The notes beneath the pieces are model-generated. The model made no database searches. It was not told the origin of the DNA and saw only the letters and a program-made list of their open reading frames with translations. Positions 1-9,458 of a stretch of DNA of 49,547 nt are shown in pieces. Origin of the DNA: Oscillospiraceae bacterium (GTDB lineage: Bacteria > Bacillota > Clostridia > Oscillospirales > Ruminococcaceae); assembly GCA_024684395.1 (NCBI GenBank), contig JAIKWY010000181.1:1-49547 (forward strand). The letters run 5' to 3'. The position numbers and the translations under genes were made by a program. How positions within the stretch are numbered: position 1 is the first letter of the stretch; the number at the start of each line of letters is the position of its first letter.

Positions 1-37
1 CCCTAAAGCGGCTGCGGTGCGCAGCACCGCCATAAAA

Positions 38-95
38 TCCTCCCCCGCAAGCGGGGGAGGTGCCGCCGAACGGCGGCGGAGGGGGCGGCTGTCGA
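38..95. repeat. Dispersed GC-rich double-hairpin repeat (family A, copy 1)
   Basis: Two adjacent perfect inverted repeats: CCTCCCCCGC (39-48) with GCGGGGGAGG (51-60), and GCCGCCG (62-68) with CGGCGGC (71-77). The same hairpins in the same order recur inverted at 14783-14945 and 31007-31083, so this is a dispersed intergenic element. No coding frame is credible. Another GC hairpin lies just upstream (about 14-30) and may terminate a gene outside the window. Confidence 0.75.
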
Positions 96-164
96 GAGAA
101 TTGCCCTCAAAAACGCACTTTAGCAGAGTAACTGTTTTTGCCCTGTATTTTTCTCCTGAATCAC

Positions 165-193
165 TTTACAAATCTCTTGAAATGTGCTATACT
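165..193 (+). promoter_or_regulatory. Sigma-A promoter of fhs
   Basis: TTTACA (165-170), a 17-base spacer and TATACT (188-193). A second overlapping TATACT lies at 193-198. The leader to the ATG is about 45 nt and carries a strong GAGGAGG Shine-Dalgarno at 229-235. Confidence 0.85.
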
Positions 194-242
194 ATACTTA
201 ACTATTTGCTGCCCGCAGCAGAGATTATGAGGAGGTATTCCC

Positions 243-1916
243 ATGTTGACAGATATCGAGATCGCCCAGCAGGCGAACATGCTCCCGATCACCGACATTG
301 CCGCACAGCTCGGCATCGAGGAGGAGGACATCGAGCCCTACGGGCGCTATAAGGCAAAGCTCAGCGAGGCGCTCTACAAAAAGACCGCAGACCGCCCGGA
401 CGGCAAGCTCATCCTTGTGACGGCGATCAACCCGACCCCCGCCGGTGAGGGCAAGACCACCGTTTCCGTCGGGCTGGCACAGGCAATGGCGAAGATCGGC
501 AAGAAGGCGATGCTCGCACTGCGTGAGCCGTCCCTCGGCCCGGTATTCGGCATCAAGGGCGGCGCAGCAGGCGGCGGCTATTCCCAGGTCGTTCCGATGG
601 AGGACATCAATCTGCACTTCACCGGCGACATCCACGCCATGACCGCTGCCAACAACCTGCTCTGCGCACTGCTCGACAACCACATCCAGCAGGGCAATGA
701 GCTGCGCATCGACACCCGCCGCATTTTGTTCAAGCGCTGCATGGATATGAACGACCGTGCGCTCCGGAACATCGTTATCGGCATGGGCGGCAAGGCGAAC
801 GGCGTGCCCCGTGAGGACGGCTTCCAGATCACCGTGGCATCCGAAGTCATGGCGATCCTCTGCCTTGCTTCGGATCTTGACGACCTCAAGCGCCGCCTCG
901 GCAGCATCCTCGTTGCCTACAATGTAGACGGCGAGCCGGTCTATGCCCGTGACCTCCAGGCACAGGGCGCCATGACCGCACTCCTGAAGGATGCCCTCAA
1001 GCCGAACCTCGTGCAGACCCTCGAGCACACCCCCGTGCTCATCCACGGCGGTCCCTTCGCCAACATCGCACACGGCTGCAACTCCGTCCGTGCGACCAAG
1101 CTGGCACTGAAGCTCGGCGACTACTGCATCACCGAGGCAGGCTTCGGCTCCGACCTCGGCGCAGAGAAATTCTTCGACATCAAGTGCCGCTTTGCCGGCT
1201 TCAAGCCCGAGTGCGTCGTGCTCGTGGCAACTGTCCGTGCCCTGAAATACAACGGCGGCATGGATCGTGCAGAGCTCACCACCCCGAATGTGGATGCGCT
1301 CTCCAAGGGCATCGTGAACCTGCGCACCCACATCGAGAACATGCACAAGTACCATGTTCCGGTGGTCGTTGCCATCAACCGCTTCCACACCGACAGTGAC
1401 GAGGAGCTCCAGTTCATCGCCAATTACTGTGCCGATATGGGTGTCCAGACATCCATGTGCGAGGTCTTCGCCAAGGGCGGCGAGGGCGGCACCGATCTGG
1501 CACAGAAGGTATGCGTCGCCATCGCACAGGCAGGCGGCAGCAGCTTCGAGCCGCTCTACAGCACCGACCTCTCCATCAAGGAGAAGATCGAGACCATCGC
1601 TCGTGAGATCTACCGTGCCGACGGCGTCCGCTTCACGGCAAAGGCAGCCAAGTCCCTTGCCGAATTTGAAGCCCTCGGCTATGACAAGACCCCCGTCTGC
1701 ATCGCCAAGACGCAGTATTCCCTCTCTGATGATCCCAAGAAGCTCGGCAAGCCCGAGAATTTCCAGATCACCGTCAGCGAGGTCCGCCTCTCCGCCGGTG
1801 CCGGGTTCATCGTGGCACTGACCGGCGACATCATGACGATGCCCGGACTGCCGAAGAAGCCCGCCGCATTCAGCATCGACTGCGACAACAACGGCAATAT
1901 CAAGGGGCTGTTCTGA
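243..1916 (+). CDS. fhs: Formate--tetrahydrofolate ligase
   Basis: Cytoplasmic one-carbon enzyme that makes 10-formyl-tetrahydrofolate from formate, THF and ATP, feeding purine synthesis and, in anaerobes, formate assimilation. The 557-residue product has the family's usual length. The nucleotide-binding segment [10 protein letters not shown] lies near residues 62-71 and is followed by the typical [19 protein letters not shown] region. The ATG at 243 has a GAGGAGG site 7 bases upstream. The stop codon shares a base with the tsaE start (TGATG at 1914-1918), so translation is probably coupled. Recognition is confident. Transcription is probably from the promoter at 165-193 and continues into tsaE, tsaB and possibly rpiB. 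Confidence 0.97.
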   Translation: MLTDIEIAQQANMLPITDIAAQLGIEEEDIEPYGRYKAKLSEALYKKTADRPDGKLILVTAINPTPAGEGKTTVSVGLAQAMAKIGKKAMLALREPSLGPVFGIKGGAAGGGYSQVVPMEDINLHFTGDIHAMTAANNLLCALLDNHIQQGNELRIDTRRILFKRCMDMNDRALRNIVIGMGGKANGVPREDGFQITVASEVMAILCLASDLDDLKRRLGSILVAYNVDGEPVYARDLQAQGAMTALLKDALKPNLVQTLEHTPVLIHGGPFANIAHGCNSVRATKLALKLGDYCITEAGFGSDLGAEKFFDIKCRFAGFKPECVVLVATVRALKYNGGMDRAELTTPNVDALSKGIVNLRTHIENMHKYHVPVVVAINRFHTDSDEELQFIANYCADMGVQTSMCEVFAKGGEGGTDLAQKVCVAIAQAGGSSFEPLYSTDLSIKEKIETIAREIYRADGVRFTAKAAKSLAEFEALGYDKTPVCIAKTQYSLSDDPKKLGKPENFQITVSEVRLSAGAGFIVALTGDIMTMPGLPKKPAAFSIDCDNNGNIKGLF

Positions 1917-2353
1917 TGCAGTTCACCTGGGATACTACCTCGCCGGAGGAGACCATCGCTCTTGCGCAGCGCATCGGCGAAAAGCTCCGCCCCGGCGACA
2001 TCATCGCCTACCGCGGCGACCTCGGGGCAGGGAAGACCACCTTCACCCGTGGGCTCGCCGCCGGCATGGGCATCAAGGAGCTCGTGACGAGCCCGACCTT
2101 TGCTCTTGTACACGATTACGAGGGCAAGCTCATCCACTTTGATATGTACCGTATCATGGATGAAAACGAGCTGGAGACCACCGGCTTCTACGACTACCCG
2201 CAGGACGAATGCGTCTTTGCGATCGAATGGTCGGAGAATATCGAAGCCGCCCTCCCGCCGCACACGATGTACCTGACCCTCGAACGTACCGGCGACGAAT
2301 CACGGCATATCACACTACAAGGAGATGAGCGCTTTGCGGATATTGGGACTTGA
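1916..2353 (+). CDS. tsaE: tRNA threonylcarbamoyladenosine biosynthesis ATPase TsaE
   Basis: Small P-loop ATPase of the TsaB-TsaD-TsaE complex that installs t6A at position 37 of ANN-decoding tRNAs. The 145-residue protein has Walker [10 protein letters not shown] near residues 36-44, then the family segment [13 protein letters not shown], a FDMYR motif and a late AIEWSENI. The start overlaps fhs by one base and the 3' end overlaps tsaB, a compact operon arrangement. Pairing with tsaB is the usual Firmicute order. tsaD is not in the window. Confidence 0.95.
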   Translation: MQFTWDTTSPEETIALAQRIGEKLRPGDIIAYRGDLGAGKTTFTRGLAAGMGIKELVTSPTFALVHDYEGKLIHFDMYRIMDENELETTGFYDYPQDECVFAIEWSENIEAALPPHTMYLTLERTGDESRHITLQGDERFADIGT

Positions 2354-3056
2354 CACCTCCGGCAAGATCGCCTCTGCGGCAGTGCTGGACACAGAGCGGG
2401 ATCTCCTGCTCGGCGAGCGTTCCCTCTATACCACCCGTGGCCATGCGCAGGTGATTTTGCCGATGGTGACGGAGCTGCTGAACGAATGCGGCATGACGCT
2501 GCAGGATGTGGACTGCTATGCAGTCTCGGTCGGACCGGGTTCCTACACCGGACTGCGCATCGGCATCGCAGCGGTTCAGGGGCTCGCATTCCCGGAGAAC
2601 AAGCCCTGCATCGGCGTTTCGACCCTCGAAGCGATGGCGGAGCACTGCATCACGGCGGAGCACATGCTCGTGGTGATGCACGCCCGTGCCGACCTCTTCT
2701 ACAGTGCCTGGTTCTCGTTCCGGATCCATGACTGCGATGATGCGCCGCAGGTCGAGCGGGAAACGCCCGACGAGGTGCAGACCGCCGCAGACATCATCCA
2801 AAAGATCCGGGAACTGCAAGCGGAGCGCATCGTCATCACCGGCGACGGCACAGAAGAATTTCTCCGGCAGTATGAAGCATCCGGGCAGAAAAAGCGGTCA
2901 GTCCTGATCCCTGCCCCTGCATACATGCGCCAGCAGTCGGCGACCGGCGTCTGCGCTGCCGCATCGAAGTACATCGGGCTGCACAGCACGCTCCCCACTG
3001 CCGCAGACCTGACAGCAAGCTATTTACAGGCTGTCAATATCACGAAAAAAAGCTGA
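2334..3056 (+). CDS. tsaB: tRNA threonylcarbamoyladenosine biosynthesis protein TsaB (TTG start)
   Basis: Non-catalytic ASKHA-fold partner of TsaD in t6A synthesis. The N-terminus [30 protein letters not shown] and the GVSTLEAMA region are typical. An in-frame ATG at 2325 directly abuts the only ribosome site (AAGGAG, 2319-2324), so it cannot be used well. The TTG at 2334 lies 9 bases beyond that site and gives the family-typical MRILGLDTS start, so I choose it (240 residues). The gene overlaps tsaE by about 20 bases. The C-terminal half (after about residue 120) is variable, as usual in this family. Confidence 0.93.
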   Translation: MRILGLDTSGKIASAAVLDTERDLLLGERSLYTTRGHAQVILPMVTELLNECGMTLQDVDCYAVSVGPGSYTGLRIGIAAVQGLAFPENKPCIGVSTLEAMAEHCITAEHMLVVMHARADLFYSAWFSFRIHDCDDAPQVERETPDEVQTAADIIQKIRELQAERIVITGDGTEEFLRQYEASGQKKRSVLIPAPAYMRQQSATGVCAAASKYIGLHSTLPTAADLTASYLQAVNITKKS

Positions 3057-3100
3057 ATCAGCGGGCTTTCCCGCAATATCACCCGAAAGGAAGCATGACA

Positions 3101-3535
3101 ATGATAGCGATCGGCTGCGACCATGCCGCGATCACCCTGAAAAAAGCGGTCATGGCACATTTGGACGAACAAGGCATCGCCTACATCAACCTCGGCACGG
3201 ACGGTGATCCGTGCGACTACCCGGACATGGCAAAGGCTGTAGCGGACAAGATCCTCTCCGGCGAGTGCGAGAAGGGCATTCTGCTCTGCGGCACCGGCAT
3301 CGGCATGAGCATGGCAGCGAACAAGATCCCGGGCATCCGTGCCGCAGTCTGCAATGACTGCTTCTCCACCAGATACACCCGCCTGCACAACGATGCGAAC
3401 ATCCTCTGCATGGGCGAGCGTGTCATCGGCCAGGGACTGGCGCTCGAACTGGTGGATATTTTCCTGACCACCGGCTTTGAAGGCGGCCGCCACCAGCGCC
3501 GTGTGGACAAGATCACCGCACTGGAAAAGCGCTGA
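3101..3535 (+). CDS. rpiB: Ribose-5-phosphate isomerase B family protein
   Basis: Interconverts ribulose-5-phosphate and ribose-5-phosphate (or a related aldose/ketose phosphate) in the pentose phosphate pathway. It begins MIAIGCDHAA and contains YPDMAKAVA, the ILLCGTGIGMSMAANK active-site strand with its cysteine, and HNDANIL with GxR. About 144 residues, the normal length. Two in-frame ATGs exist. The one at 3101 lies 8 bases from AAAGGAA (3086-3092) and matches family starts, whereas 3095 is too close. The gap to tsaB is only about 40 bases, so it may be the last gene of the fhs operon. Confidence 0.94.
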   Translation: MIAIGCDHAAITLKKAVMAHLDEQGIAYINLGTDGDPCDYPDMAKAVADKILSGECEKGILLCGTGIGMSMAANKIPGIRAAVCNDCFSTRYTRLHNDANILCMGERVIGQGLALELVDIFLTTGFEGGRHQRRVDKITALEKR

Positions 3536-3556
3536 TTGTCGGCATTCAGCCGACTC

Positions 3557-3634
3557 AGGAGGGGCTGCTCGCCCCTCCTAAACCACCCTCGGCAGGAGGC
3601 TGAGCCTCCTGCACCTGCATCTTTTTTCTTTTTT
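3557..3634 (+). terminator. Double-hairpin terminator after rpiB
   Basis: Hairpin AGGAGGGGC (3557-3565) / GCCCCTCCT (3571-3579), a second hairpin GCAGGAGGC (3592-3600) / GCCTCCTGC (3604-3612), then a T-rich run at 3621-3634. The run abuts the upp ribosome site (AGGAGG, 3635-3640), so it could also act as a leader attenuator for upp. Confidence 0.7.
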
Positions 3635-3647
3635 AGGAGGAATCACA

Positions 3648-4277
3648 ATGGCAAGCTTACATGTAATCGACCACCCGCTGATCCAACACAAAATTTCGCT
3701 GATGCGTGATAAAAACACCGGTACCAAGGAGTTCCGTGAGCTCGTTTCCGAGACAGCCATGCTCATCTGCTACGAGGCGACCCGTGATCTCCCGCTCAAG
3801 GAGATCGAGATGGAGACCCCGCTCTGCATGGCAAAGACCAAGATCGTCTCCGGCCACAAGCTGGCATTCGTGCCGATCCTGCGTGCAGGACTGGGCATGA
3901 TCGAGGGCGTCACCTCACTCGTACCGGCAGCCAAGATCGGACACATCGGCATGTTCCGTGACCCGGAGACCAAGGAGTCCGTCAAGTACTACTGCAAGCT
4001 CCCGGACGACATCGCCGAGCGTGACGTCATCCTCATCGACCCGATGCTGGCGACCGGCAACACCGCCGTTGCTGCCATCACCGAGCTGAAGAAGCTGGGC
4101 GTGAAGAACATCAAGTTCATGTGCATCATCAGCTCTCCGGAGGGCGCCGCTGCCATCATCCAGAACCACCCGGATGTGGACATCTACTGCGGCATCATGG
4201 ATCAGGGTCTGAATGATGACAAGTACATCATCCCGGGTCTGGGCGATGCGGGCGACCGCATCTTCGGCACCAAGTGA
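3648..4277 (+). CDS. upp: Uracil phosphoribosyltransferase
   Basis: Salvage enzyme converting uracil and PRPP to UMP. The 209-residue product is full length. It shows the family start with [13 protein letters not shown], the [11 protein letters not shown] motif, the PRPP loop around [10 protein letters not shown] (about residues 128-137), and the uracil-binding C-terminus [16 protein letters not shown]. The ATG follows AGGAGG at 3635-3640. The stop lies 2 bases before the ATG of the following secreted serine hydrolase, so the two are probably co-transcribed although functionally unrelated. Confidence 0.97.
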   Translation: MASLHVIDHPLIQHKISLMRDKNTGTKEFRELVSETAMLICYEATRDLPLKEIEMETPLCMAKTKIVSGHKLAFVPILRAGLGMIEGVTSLVPAAKIGHIGMFRDPETKESVKYYCKLPDDIAERDVILIDPMLATGNTAVAAITELKKLGVKNIKFMCIISSPEGAAAIIQNHPDVDIYCGIMDQGLNDDKYIIPGLGDAGDRIFGTK

Positions 4278-4279
4278 GT

Positions 4280-5371
4280 ATGGTGAAACTCATCCGCCGC
4301 CTTCTGTGCGGCATGACAGCTTTGTGCATGACAGTGCTGCTGCTTGTCCCCTGCATGGCACATGCAGACTATTCGACCGAAAAGCTCGACAGCATCGTGA
4401 AGGGCTATTCCCGGAAGGTCTCCGTCATCCTTGCGACAGCGGACGGCGAGATGCTCTACAGCTATCAGCCGGATCTGTACATCTCCGGTGCCAGCCTCAT
4501 CAAGCTGCCCTATGCGGTCTATGTCTGCCGGAAGCTCACAGCAGGCGTTCGCAGCCTGGATGAAAAGATCACCTACACCAAGTCCTTTTATCACGGCGGT
4601 GACGGCGTGATCGTCAAGGGCGCCTACGGAACGGAATACACCATCCGCGAACTCCTCGACTACATGCTCCGCTACTCCGACAATGTGGCCTATGACATGC
4701 TCGTCTACCTCTTCGGCATCAACGACTTCAATGCGATGATCAAGAGCTGGGGCTACAGCGTCTCCATCGCCACCCCGAGCCCCCGCTTCCCGGGACTCAC
4801 GGCGACCTTCATGCACCGTGCCATGCTCGAAATGCAGATGCACTGCAATGACGGCGAATGCTGGCAGGTCTGCTGGAACGCCCTGCGCAACTCCACCAAT
4901 GTCAAGCTGCGCAATGTCTACCCGGAGGACATCGGGCTTGCTGTAAAGTACGGCGAGGTCGAGACCGTCCATCATGAGGTCTGCTTCGTGGAGGACGAGA
5001 TGCCCTATGTGCTGATCCTCATGACGGGCATCGTTAACGAAAAGCCCGATGTGCCGTTCATCGAGAGCGTCGGCACCGAGGTGCAGCAGCTCATGGCGGA
5101 CTACAATGCCACACCGCCTCTGCCCGGTGACATCGACTACAGCACGACCGTCAATGCCAGTGACGCCGCCCGTGTGCTCATTGCCTCGGCAGCGCTCGGC
5201 GCAGGCGGTACGCTCGGACTTTCGAGCCGCCAGCAGCGTGCAGGCGATGTAAATGCCGACGGCGATGTGAATGCGAGCGATGCGGCACTCATCCTGCAAT
5301 ATGCAGCCCTGTCCGGCACCGGCAGCGAGACCGCACCGGCGGAATTTTTCGGCGCTGTGGATGCTGAATGA
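4280..5371 (+). CDS. Secreted serine hydrolase (class A beta-lactamase-like) with dockerin-like tail
   Basis: Signal peptide at residues 1-29 (positive MVKLIRR, hydrophobic core, AHA-D cleavage site). The penicillin-binding/beta-lactamase fold is indicated by SLIK (about 72-75, the SxxK nucleophile motif), YSDN (about 131-134, the SDN motif) and a KYG near residue 217 in place of KTG. The C-terminus has two F-hand segments. The second, GDVNADGDVNASDAALILQYAAL, is a good dockerin repeat. The first, IDYSTTVNASDAARVLIASA, has lost the leading D-x-N-x-D ligands. A GTG at 4274 is an alternative start, and neither start has a strong ribosome site. It may hydrolyse peptidoglycan peptides or beta-lactams. 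Substrate and cellulosome attachment are inferences. Confidence 0.8.
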   Translation: MVKLIRRLLCGMTALCMTVLLLVPCMAHADYSTEKLDSIVKGYSRKVSVILATADGEMLYSYQPDLYISGASLIKLPYAVYVCRKLTAGVRSLDEKITYTKSFYHGGDGVIVKGAYGTEYTIRELLDYMLRYSDNVAYDMLVYLFGINDFNAMIKSWGYSVSIATPSPRFPGLTATFMHRAMLEMQMHCNDGECWQVCWNALRNSTNVKLRNVYPEDIGLAVKYGEVETVHHEVCFVEDEMPYVLILMTGIVNEKPDVPFIESVGTEVQQLMADYNATPPLPGDIDYSTTVNASDAARVLIASAALGAGGTLGLSSRQQRAGDVNADGDVNASDAALILQYAALSGTGSETAPAEFFGAVDAE

Positions 5372-5434
5372 AAATTCGCATATATTGCCTATGGATATTG
5401 TAGGAATATACATGCCGAAAGCGATACTTTTTTC

Positions 5435-5463
5435 TTGACAAATGCCGCAGAATGTTGTATAAT
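5435..5463 (+). promoter_or_regulatory. Sigma-A promoter of the metK riboswitch leader
   Basis: Perfect TTGACA (5435-5440), 17-base spacer, perfect TATAAT (5458-5463). Transcription would start about 30 bases before the SAM-I aptamer. Confidence 0.95.
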
Positions 5464-5495
5464 AAAAATAGCGGCACAGCTCAAAACTAAATACC

Positions 5496-5640
5496 CTTAT
5501 CAAGAGTGGCTGAGGAACTGGTCCTGTGAAGCCCGGCAACCTGGCGAAACGCCGATGGTGCCAAATCCTGCGGTATTACCGAGAGATGAGGAATGTATAG
5601 ATCCATTCACAGCATCCGGGTAAACCGGGTGCTGTTTTTG
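5496..5640 (+). promoter_or_regulatory. SAM-I riboswitch (S-box) with terminator
   Basis: The aptamer begins at CTTATCAAGAGTGGCTGAGG and shows the S-box landmarks: GGTCCTGTGAAGCCCGGCAAC, a GCCGATGGTGCCAAATCC hinge, and closing GAGAGATGAG about 5580-5590. It is followed by the expression-platform terminator AGCATCCGG (5611-5619) / CCGGGTGCT (5625-5633) and TTTTT. High SAM should favour the terminator, so metK is off when SAM is plentiful. Only metK lies downstream on this strand. Confidence 0.96.
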
Positions 5641-5793
5641 TCGCTTTCTGAGGAGTGGACATCCGGGGAGACTGTATTGCGCAGCCCCACAAGGCGGGTT
5701 GGGTGCAGTCTGAGATGCATGATAAAAAAGCATGATCTTTCCCGTTTGAATACTCCCGTATTTTGCCATTTTCATCATACAGGAGGTTTACCT

Positions 5794-6963
5794 ATGAGAA
5801 GATTATTCACATCCGAATCCGTAACAGAAGGACATCCCGATAAGATCTGCGACCAGATCTCCGATGCCGTTCTGGATGCGATCCTGGCAAAGGATCCGAC
5901 GGCAAGAGTTGCCTGCGAGACCTGCGTGACCACCGGCATGGTGCTCTGCATGGGCGAGATCACGACCAAGGCATATGTGGACATCCCCACCATCGCCCGC
6001 AATGTCGTTGTGGACATCGGCTATGACAGAGCGAAGTTCGGCTTTGACGGTCATACCTGCAATGTGCTGACCGCCATTGACGAGCAGTCCCCGGACATCG
6101 CACAGGGCGTCAACGAGAGCTATGACAGCGCGGAAGAGAAGGAGACCGGCGCCGGCGACCAGGGTCTGATGTTCGGCTATGCCTGCACCGAGACCAAGGA
6201 GCTCATGCCCCTGCCGATCTCCCTGGCGCACAAGCTGGCGATCCGCCTGACCGAGGTGCGCAAGAACGGCACGCTGCGCTATCTGCGTCCCGACGGCAAG
6301 AGCCAGGTGACGGTGGAGTATGACGAGAACGACAAGCCCGTCCGTGTGGATGCCGTTGTTGTTTCCACCCAGCACGCCCCGGAGATCCCGACCGAGCAGA
6401 TCCGTGAGGACATCAAGGAGCTGGTCATTGATGCCGTGATCCCGGCAGAGCTGATGGATGAGGACACCAAGATCTTCATCAACCCGACCGGTCGTTTCGT
6501 TGTCGGCGGTCCGCAGGGCGACTCCGGTCTGACCGGCAGAAAGATCATCGTAGACACCTACGGCGGCTATGCCCGTCACGGCGGCGGTGCCTTCTCCGGC
6601 AAGGATCCGACAAAGGTGGACAGAAGCGCCGCTTATGCCGCAAGATACATCGCCAAGAACATCGTGGCAGCCGGTCTTGCCGAGAAGTGCGAGATCCAGC
6701 TTGCCTATGCGATCGGCGTGGCAAAGCCGGTTTCCGTCCGTGTGGATACCTTCGGCACAGGCAAGGTCTCCGAGGAGAAGCTGGTCGATGCGGTGAACGA
6801 GCTGTTTGACCTGACCCCGGACGGCATCATCAAGATGCTGGATCTGCGCCGTCCGCAGTACCGCAAGGTCGCTGCCTACGGTCATTTCGGCAGAGAGGAT
6901 CTGAACGTTGCATGGGAGCGCACCGACAAGGCAGCTGCCCTTGCTGAGGCTGTCAAGGCGTAA
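5794..6963 (+). CDS. metK: S-adenosylmethionine synthetase
   Basis: Makes SAM from methionine and ATP. 389 residues, family length. [21 protein letters not shown] is the typical amino end (HPDK, ATP binding). [17 protein letters not shown] (the GDQG motif) and [19 protein letters not shown] (Mg/K and phosphate binding) follow. The reading frame stays open back to 5593 inside the riboswitch, but the ATG at 5794 with AGGAGG (5781-5786) is the clear start. It leaves about 155 bases of leader after the riboswitch terminator. Control is by the SAM-I riboswitch, a direct product-feedback loop. Confidence 0.97.
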   Translation: MRRLFTSESVTEGHPDKICDQISDAVLDAILAKDPTARVACETCVTTGMVLCMGEITTKAYVDIPTIARNVVVDIGYDRAKFGFDGHTCNVLTAIDEQSPDIAQGVNESYDSAEEKETGAGDQGLMFGYACTETKELMPLPISLAHKLAIRLTEVRKNGTLRYLRPDGKSQVTVEYDENDKPVRVDAVVVSTQHAPEIPTEQIREDIKELVIDAVIPAELMDEDTKIFINPTGRFVVGGPQGDSGLTGRKIIVDTYGGYARHGGGAFSGKDPTKVDRSAAYAARYIAKNIVAAGLAEKCEIQLAYAIGVAKPVSVRVDTFGTGKVSEEKLVDAVNELFDLTPDGIIKMLDLRRPQYRKVAAYGHFGREDLNVAWERTDKAAALAEAVKA

Positions 6964-7022
6964 ACGAATCGCCGCCCCGCGCCACCAGCCAAGTACCCAC
7001 AAAGAAATATCTGTAATTTGAA

Positions 7023-7068
7023 GATAAAGCTGCGTAACCAAGCCGGTCACGCAGCTTTATCTCTTTTT
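7023..7068. terminator. Strong terminator after metK
   Basis: 13-bp perfect stem GATAAAGCTGCGT (7023-7035) / ACGCAGCTTTATC (7049-7061) followed by CTTTTT. It lies between convergent genes and may also serve the minus-strand operon that ends at 7137. Confidence 0.9.
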
Positions 7069-7136
7069 GACGCATATCCTGCTGTCACCCGCGGCAGCAG
7101 AAACGCCCTCAGCCTGTGCCGAGAGCGTTGTCCTTG

Positions 7137-7982
7137 CTATGCAGTTTGCGGCGCTTTCCTCTGCTCCCGCAGGAGCAGTGCCGTAAACACGACCGCCATC
7201 AAAATTGTTGGAATAAACTGCAACATGCCGGATCCCAGATCCGCATTGTCCGGGATATTGCCCTGACTGAGCAGCCCCATGATCGTGCTCTGGCTCGCAT
7301 TGCCCATCGCATGTGCCAGGACTGCCGGCCAGACGGAATCCGTCTTTTTCGTCAGCCACAGATAGAATGCTGCATACCCCGGCATCCAGAGCAGCCGTCC
7401 GCCGACCGCTTGCATCGCCTCGGAAAACGTTTCCGCCCCCGCCAGATAGCCTTGCAGATCCGACGGCATATGCCACAGGCTCCAGACTACCCCGCCGATC
7501 AGTACCGTGCCGATGATGCCGACGAGCGGTTCGAGCTTCCGGTTCATATAGCCCCGCCAGCCCAGTTCTTCCCCGAGCAGTCCCACGGACATGACAGCGC
7601 CCTGTGCTGCCAGCATCAGGATCGAGGTCAGGACATTGGTGAGCGTGAAACCGCCCAGCCAGTCGGCGTGTCCGCTGAGGACAATTGCCGGAAGATCCAT
7701 CAGCGCCGTGCAGAGGAGCGACAGCGCAAATGCCAGCACATAATACCTGATATTCCCTTTGAGGTGCAGATGCAGCTTCATGTCCCGGAAGCCTTCCTTT
7801 GTCACGGCACGGGTGATAAGGCTTGCCAGCGCCGGTGCCGCACAGAACACCTCTGCGGCGAGGAAAAATGCCGTTTCGGAAGCTTGCATCCACTTCATGC
7901 AGAAAAACGGCAGCACGGAGGAGGCAGCGATGATCAGCAGATAGATGGCAAGGCGCTTTGTGTTCTCTTGTTTATTTGTCAT
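7137..7982 (-). CDS. CPBP-family intramembrane glutamic endopeptidase
   Basis: 281 residues with about eight hydrophobic membrane segments. CPBP/Abi signatures are visible: EELGWRGYM (EExxxR, motif 1) near residues 137-145, SLWHMP near 167-172 and HAMGN near 225-229. Such proteases are related to type II CAAX prenyl proteases, MroQ and bacteriocin-immunity Abi proteins. It is the last gene of a five-gene operon and overlaps the permease gene by 11 bases. The operon context suggests processing of, or immunity to, an exported peptide. That role is inference. Confidence 0.87.
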   Translation of the reverse strand: MTNKQENTKRLAIYLLIIAASSVLPFFCMKWMQASETAFFLAAEVFCAAPALASLITRAVTKEGFRDMKLHLHLKGNIRYYVLAFALSLLCTALMDLPAIVLSGHADWLGGFTLTNVLTSILMLAAQGAVMSVGLLGEELGWRGYMNRKLEPLVGIIGTVLIGGVVWSLWHMPSDLQGYLAGAETFSEAMQAVGGRLLWMPGYAAFYLWLTKKTDSVWPAVLAHAMGNASQSTIMGLLSQGNIPDNADLGSGMLQFIPTILMAVVFTALLLREQRKAPQTA

Positions 7983-8676
7983 ACTGCTCCACCCCTTTCA
8001 GATACAGCCGGCAGGTGATGCGGTAGGAGAGCACATACACCGCCGGGATCGCCGCCAGCATCCCGGCAAGGAGCAGCGAGCTGCTGTAGCCGGTGAAGAG
8101 CTTCTTTGCCAGCGCCGTAACGCTGTCCCAGCTGTCCATCAGGAACACCAGCGCCACAGAAATGACGATCGCAATAACGACCATGCCGATCATCTTGATG
8201 ATGCTGCCCGTCTTGCTGCCGAAGCGGTAGGTGAACGGGATATCGACCGCACGCAGCAATATCTGCACGAATACCAACGGCACTGCGATCCCGCTGATGT
8301 CGGCAGCGTCCGTCATCCCCAGATCGGCAGCCACGGCGCAGTACAGCCCGTCCGTCATCTGCATACTCAGCAAGAACAGTAAGATCATCCCGAAGATCAT
8401 CTCGTACTTCACACGCAGAAAGCCCCGGTAGCCGTCCGGTGCTGCCGTGATCCAGTAGCCCCACAGCTTGCGGTCATCGCCCCGCAGCACCATGATCTGC
8501 AAGGCGCCTGCCGCTAAAAAGCCGGCGATCATCCCGCCTATCCGGAGCGAATCAAGATGCTCCGGGTTCTCGCTCCGGAACAGCAGCACTGCGATCACCG
8601 GCAGGAAGCCGCAGAGGATCATCGACAGGATGTACCAGCGGTTCTGCTTCCATTCCTTGTAGACCAGTCCCGTCAT
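7972..8676 (-). CDS. ABC-2 type permease subunit
   Basis: 234 residues with six predicted membrane helices in the ABC-2 arrangement and the amino end MTGLVYKEWKQNRWYI typical of single-domain export permeases. It shares one base with the upstream permease and overlaps the CPBP gene. It probably pairs with the 8676-9458 permease and the 9458-10336 ATPase in one exporter, as in PmtABCD- or YtrBCD-type systems. The substrate is unknown. Confidence 0.82.
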   Translation of the reverse strand: MTGLVYKEWKQNRWYILSMILCGFLPVIAVLLFRSENPEHLDSLRIGGMIAGFLAAGALQIMVLRGDDRKLWGYWITAAPDGYRGFLRVKYEMIFGMILLFLLSMQMTDGLYCAVAADLGMTDAADISGIAVPLVFVQILLRAVDIPFTYRFGSKTGSIIKMIGMVVIAIVISVALVFLMDSWDSVTALAKKLFTGYSSSLLLAGMLAAIPAVYVLSYRITCRLYLKGVEQYDK

Positions 8677-9458
8677 TACGCCTCTCTCCTCTCATAGGCT
8701 TTCCACAGCACGAGGAAGAACGCCGCACAGACCACGGCAAGGCTCCCGGCTGCGATCAGCGTCATGGTACCGGAGCCGAGGAAATTCATCATCTGCATCA
8801 GCTGTTCCTGCTGCTCCGGTGTCAGCATTTCGCCGTTATCGACTGTCTGCGGCATGTTATCCATCCAGCCGCCGAATGCAAACCCGCCTGCTCTCGACAA
8901 GATCGCAAACACCGCAAACGTGCCGCCGGTGGCGATGAGGATGAATTTCGTCAGATCCTTCCCGGTCTTCGCCAGCGAGACGATCGCCGTATAGACCACG
9001 TCGATCAGGAGCGTTGCCGCCGTGATGAGCAGATAGCTGTTCACCGTGTGGCTGATGGTATTACAGCCGGTCAGATGCAGGCACAATGCCGCAAATCCCA
9101 CCGACAGCAGCCCGAACATGCCGATCCACAGGAGCTTCACCAGCACATCGGCGGTTGCGCTCTGCAAGGGCTTTGCCGGCAGCACTTTCGTATAGCGTTT
9201 CCACCCGGAGGCGATGTCGGCTTTCAGGATGCCGTTGTTCGTCCCGGCAAGTACGCCGCCGGTCGCCGCCAATATGAGCGTCAGCAACAACACCACATCG
9301 AACGTCTCCTCATCCACAGCCGCCGGATCTACCATTGACCCGAGGAGGAGCGGTATCACCAGCAGCAGCGCCGTCAGCAGAAACAGCACTAACATAATGA
9401 GAAAGCGCTTGTTTGTCAGCTTTATTTCCCGATAGATCAGCGATCTGTACAGCATCAT
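8676..9458 (-). CDS. ABC-2 type permease subunit
   Basis: About 260 residues with six hydrophobic segments, starting MMLYRSLIYREIKLTNKR. A longer frame begins at 9467, but the ATG at 9458 overlaps the ATPase stop by one base (TGATG) and has AAGGAG about 8 bases upstream inside the end of the ATPase gene, so I choose it. It has no homology I can name beyond ABC-2 permease. It is the second membrane subunit of the exporter encoded by this operon. Confidence 0.8.
   Translation of the reverse strand: MMLYRSLIYREIKLTNKRFLIMLVLFLLTALLLVIPLLLGSMVDPAAVDEETFDVVLLLTLILAATGGVLAGTNNGILKADIASGWKRYTKVLPAKPLQSATADVLVKLLWIGMFGLLSVGFAALCLHLTGCNTISHTVNSYLLITAATLLIDVVYTAIVSLAKTGKDLTKFILIATGGTFAVFAILSRAGGFAFGGWMDNMPQTVDNGEMLTPEQQEQLMQMMNFLGSGTMTLIAAGSLAVVCAAFFLVLWKAYERREA

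Noticed and set aside
225-1388. 387-codon open frame antisense to fhs
   Set aside because: Mirror of a highly conserved gene in GC-rich codons; its product is Leu/His/Asp/Gly-biased without motif.
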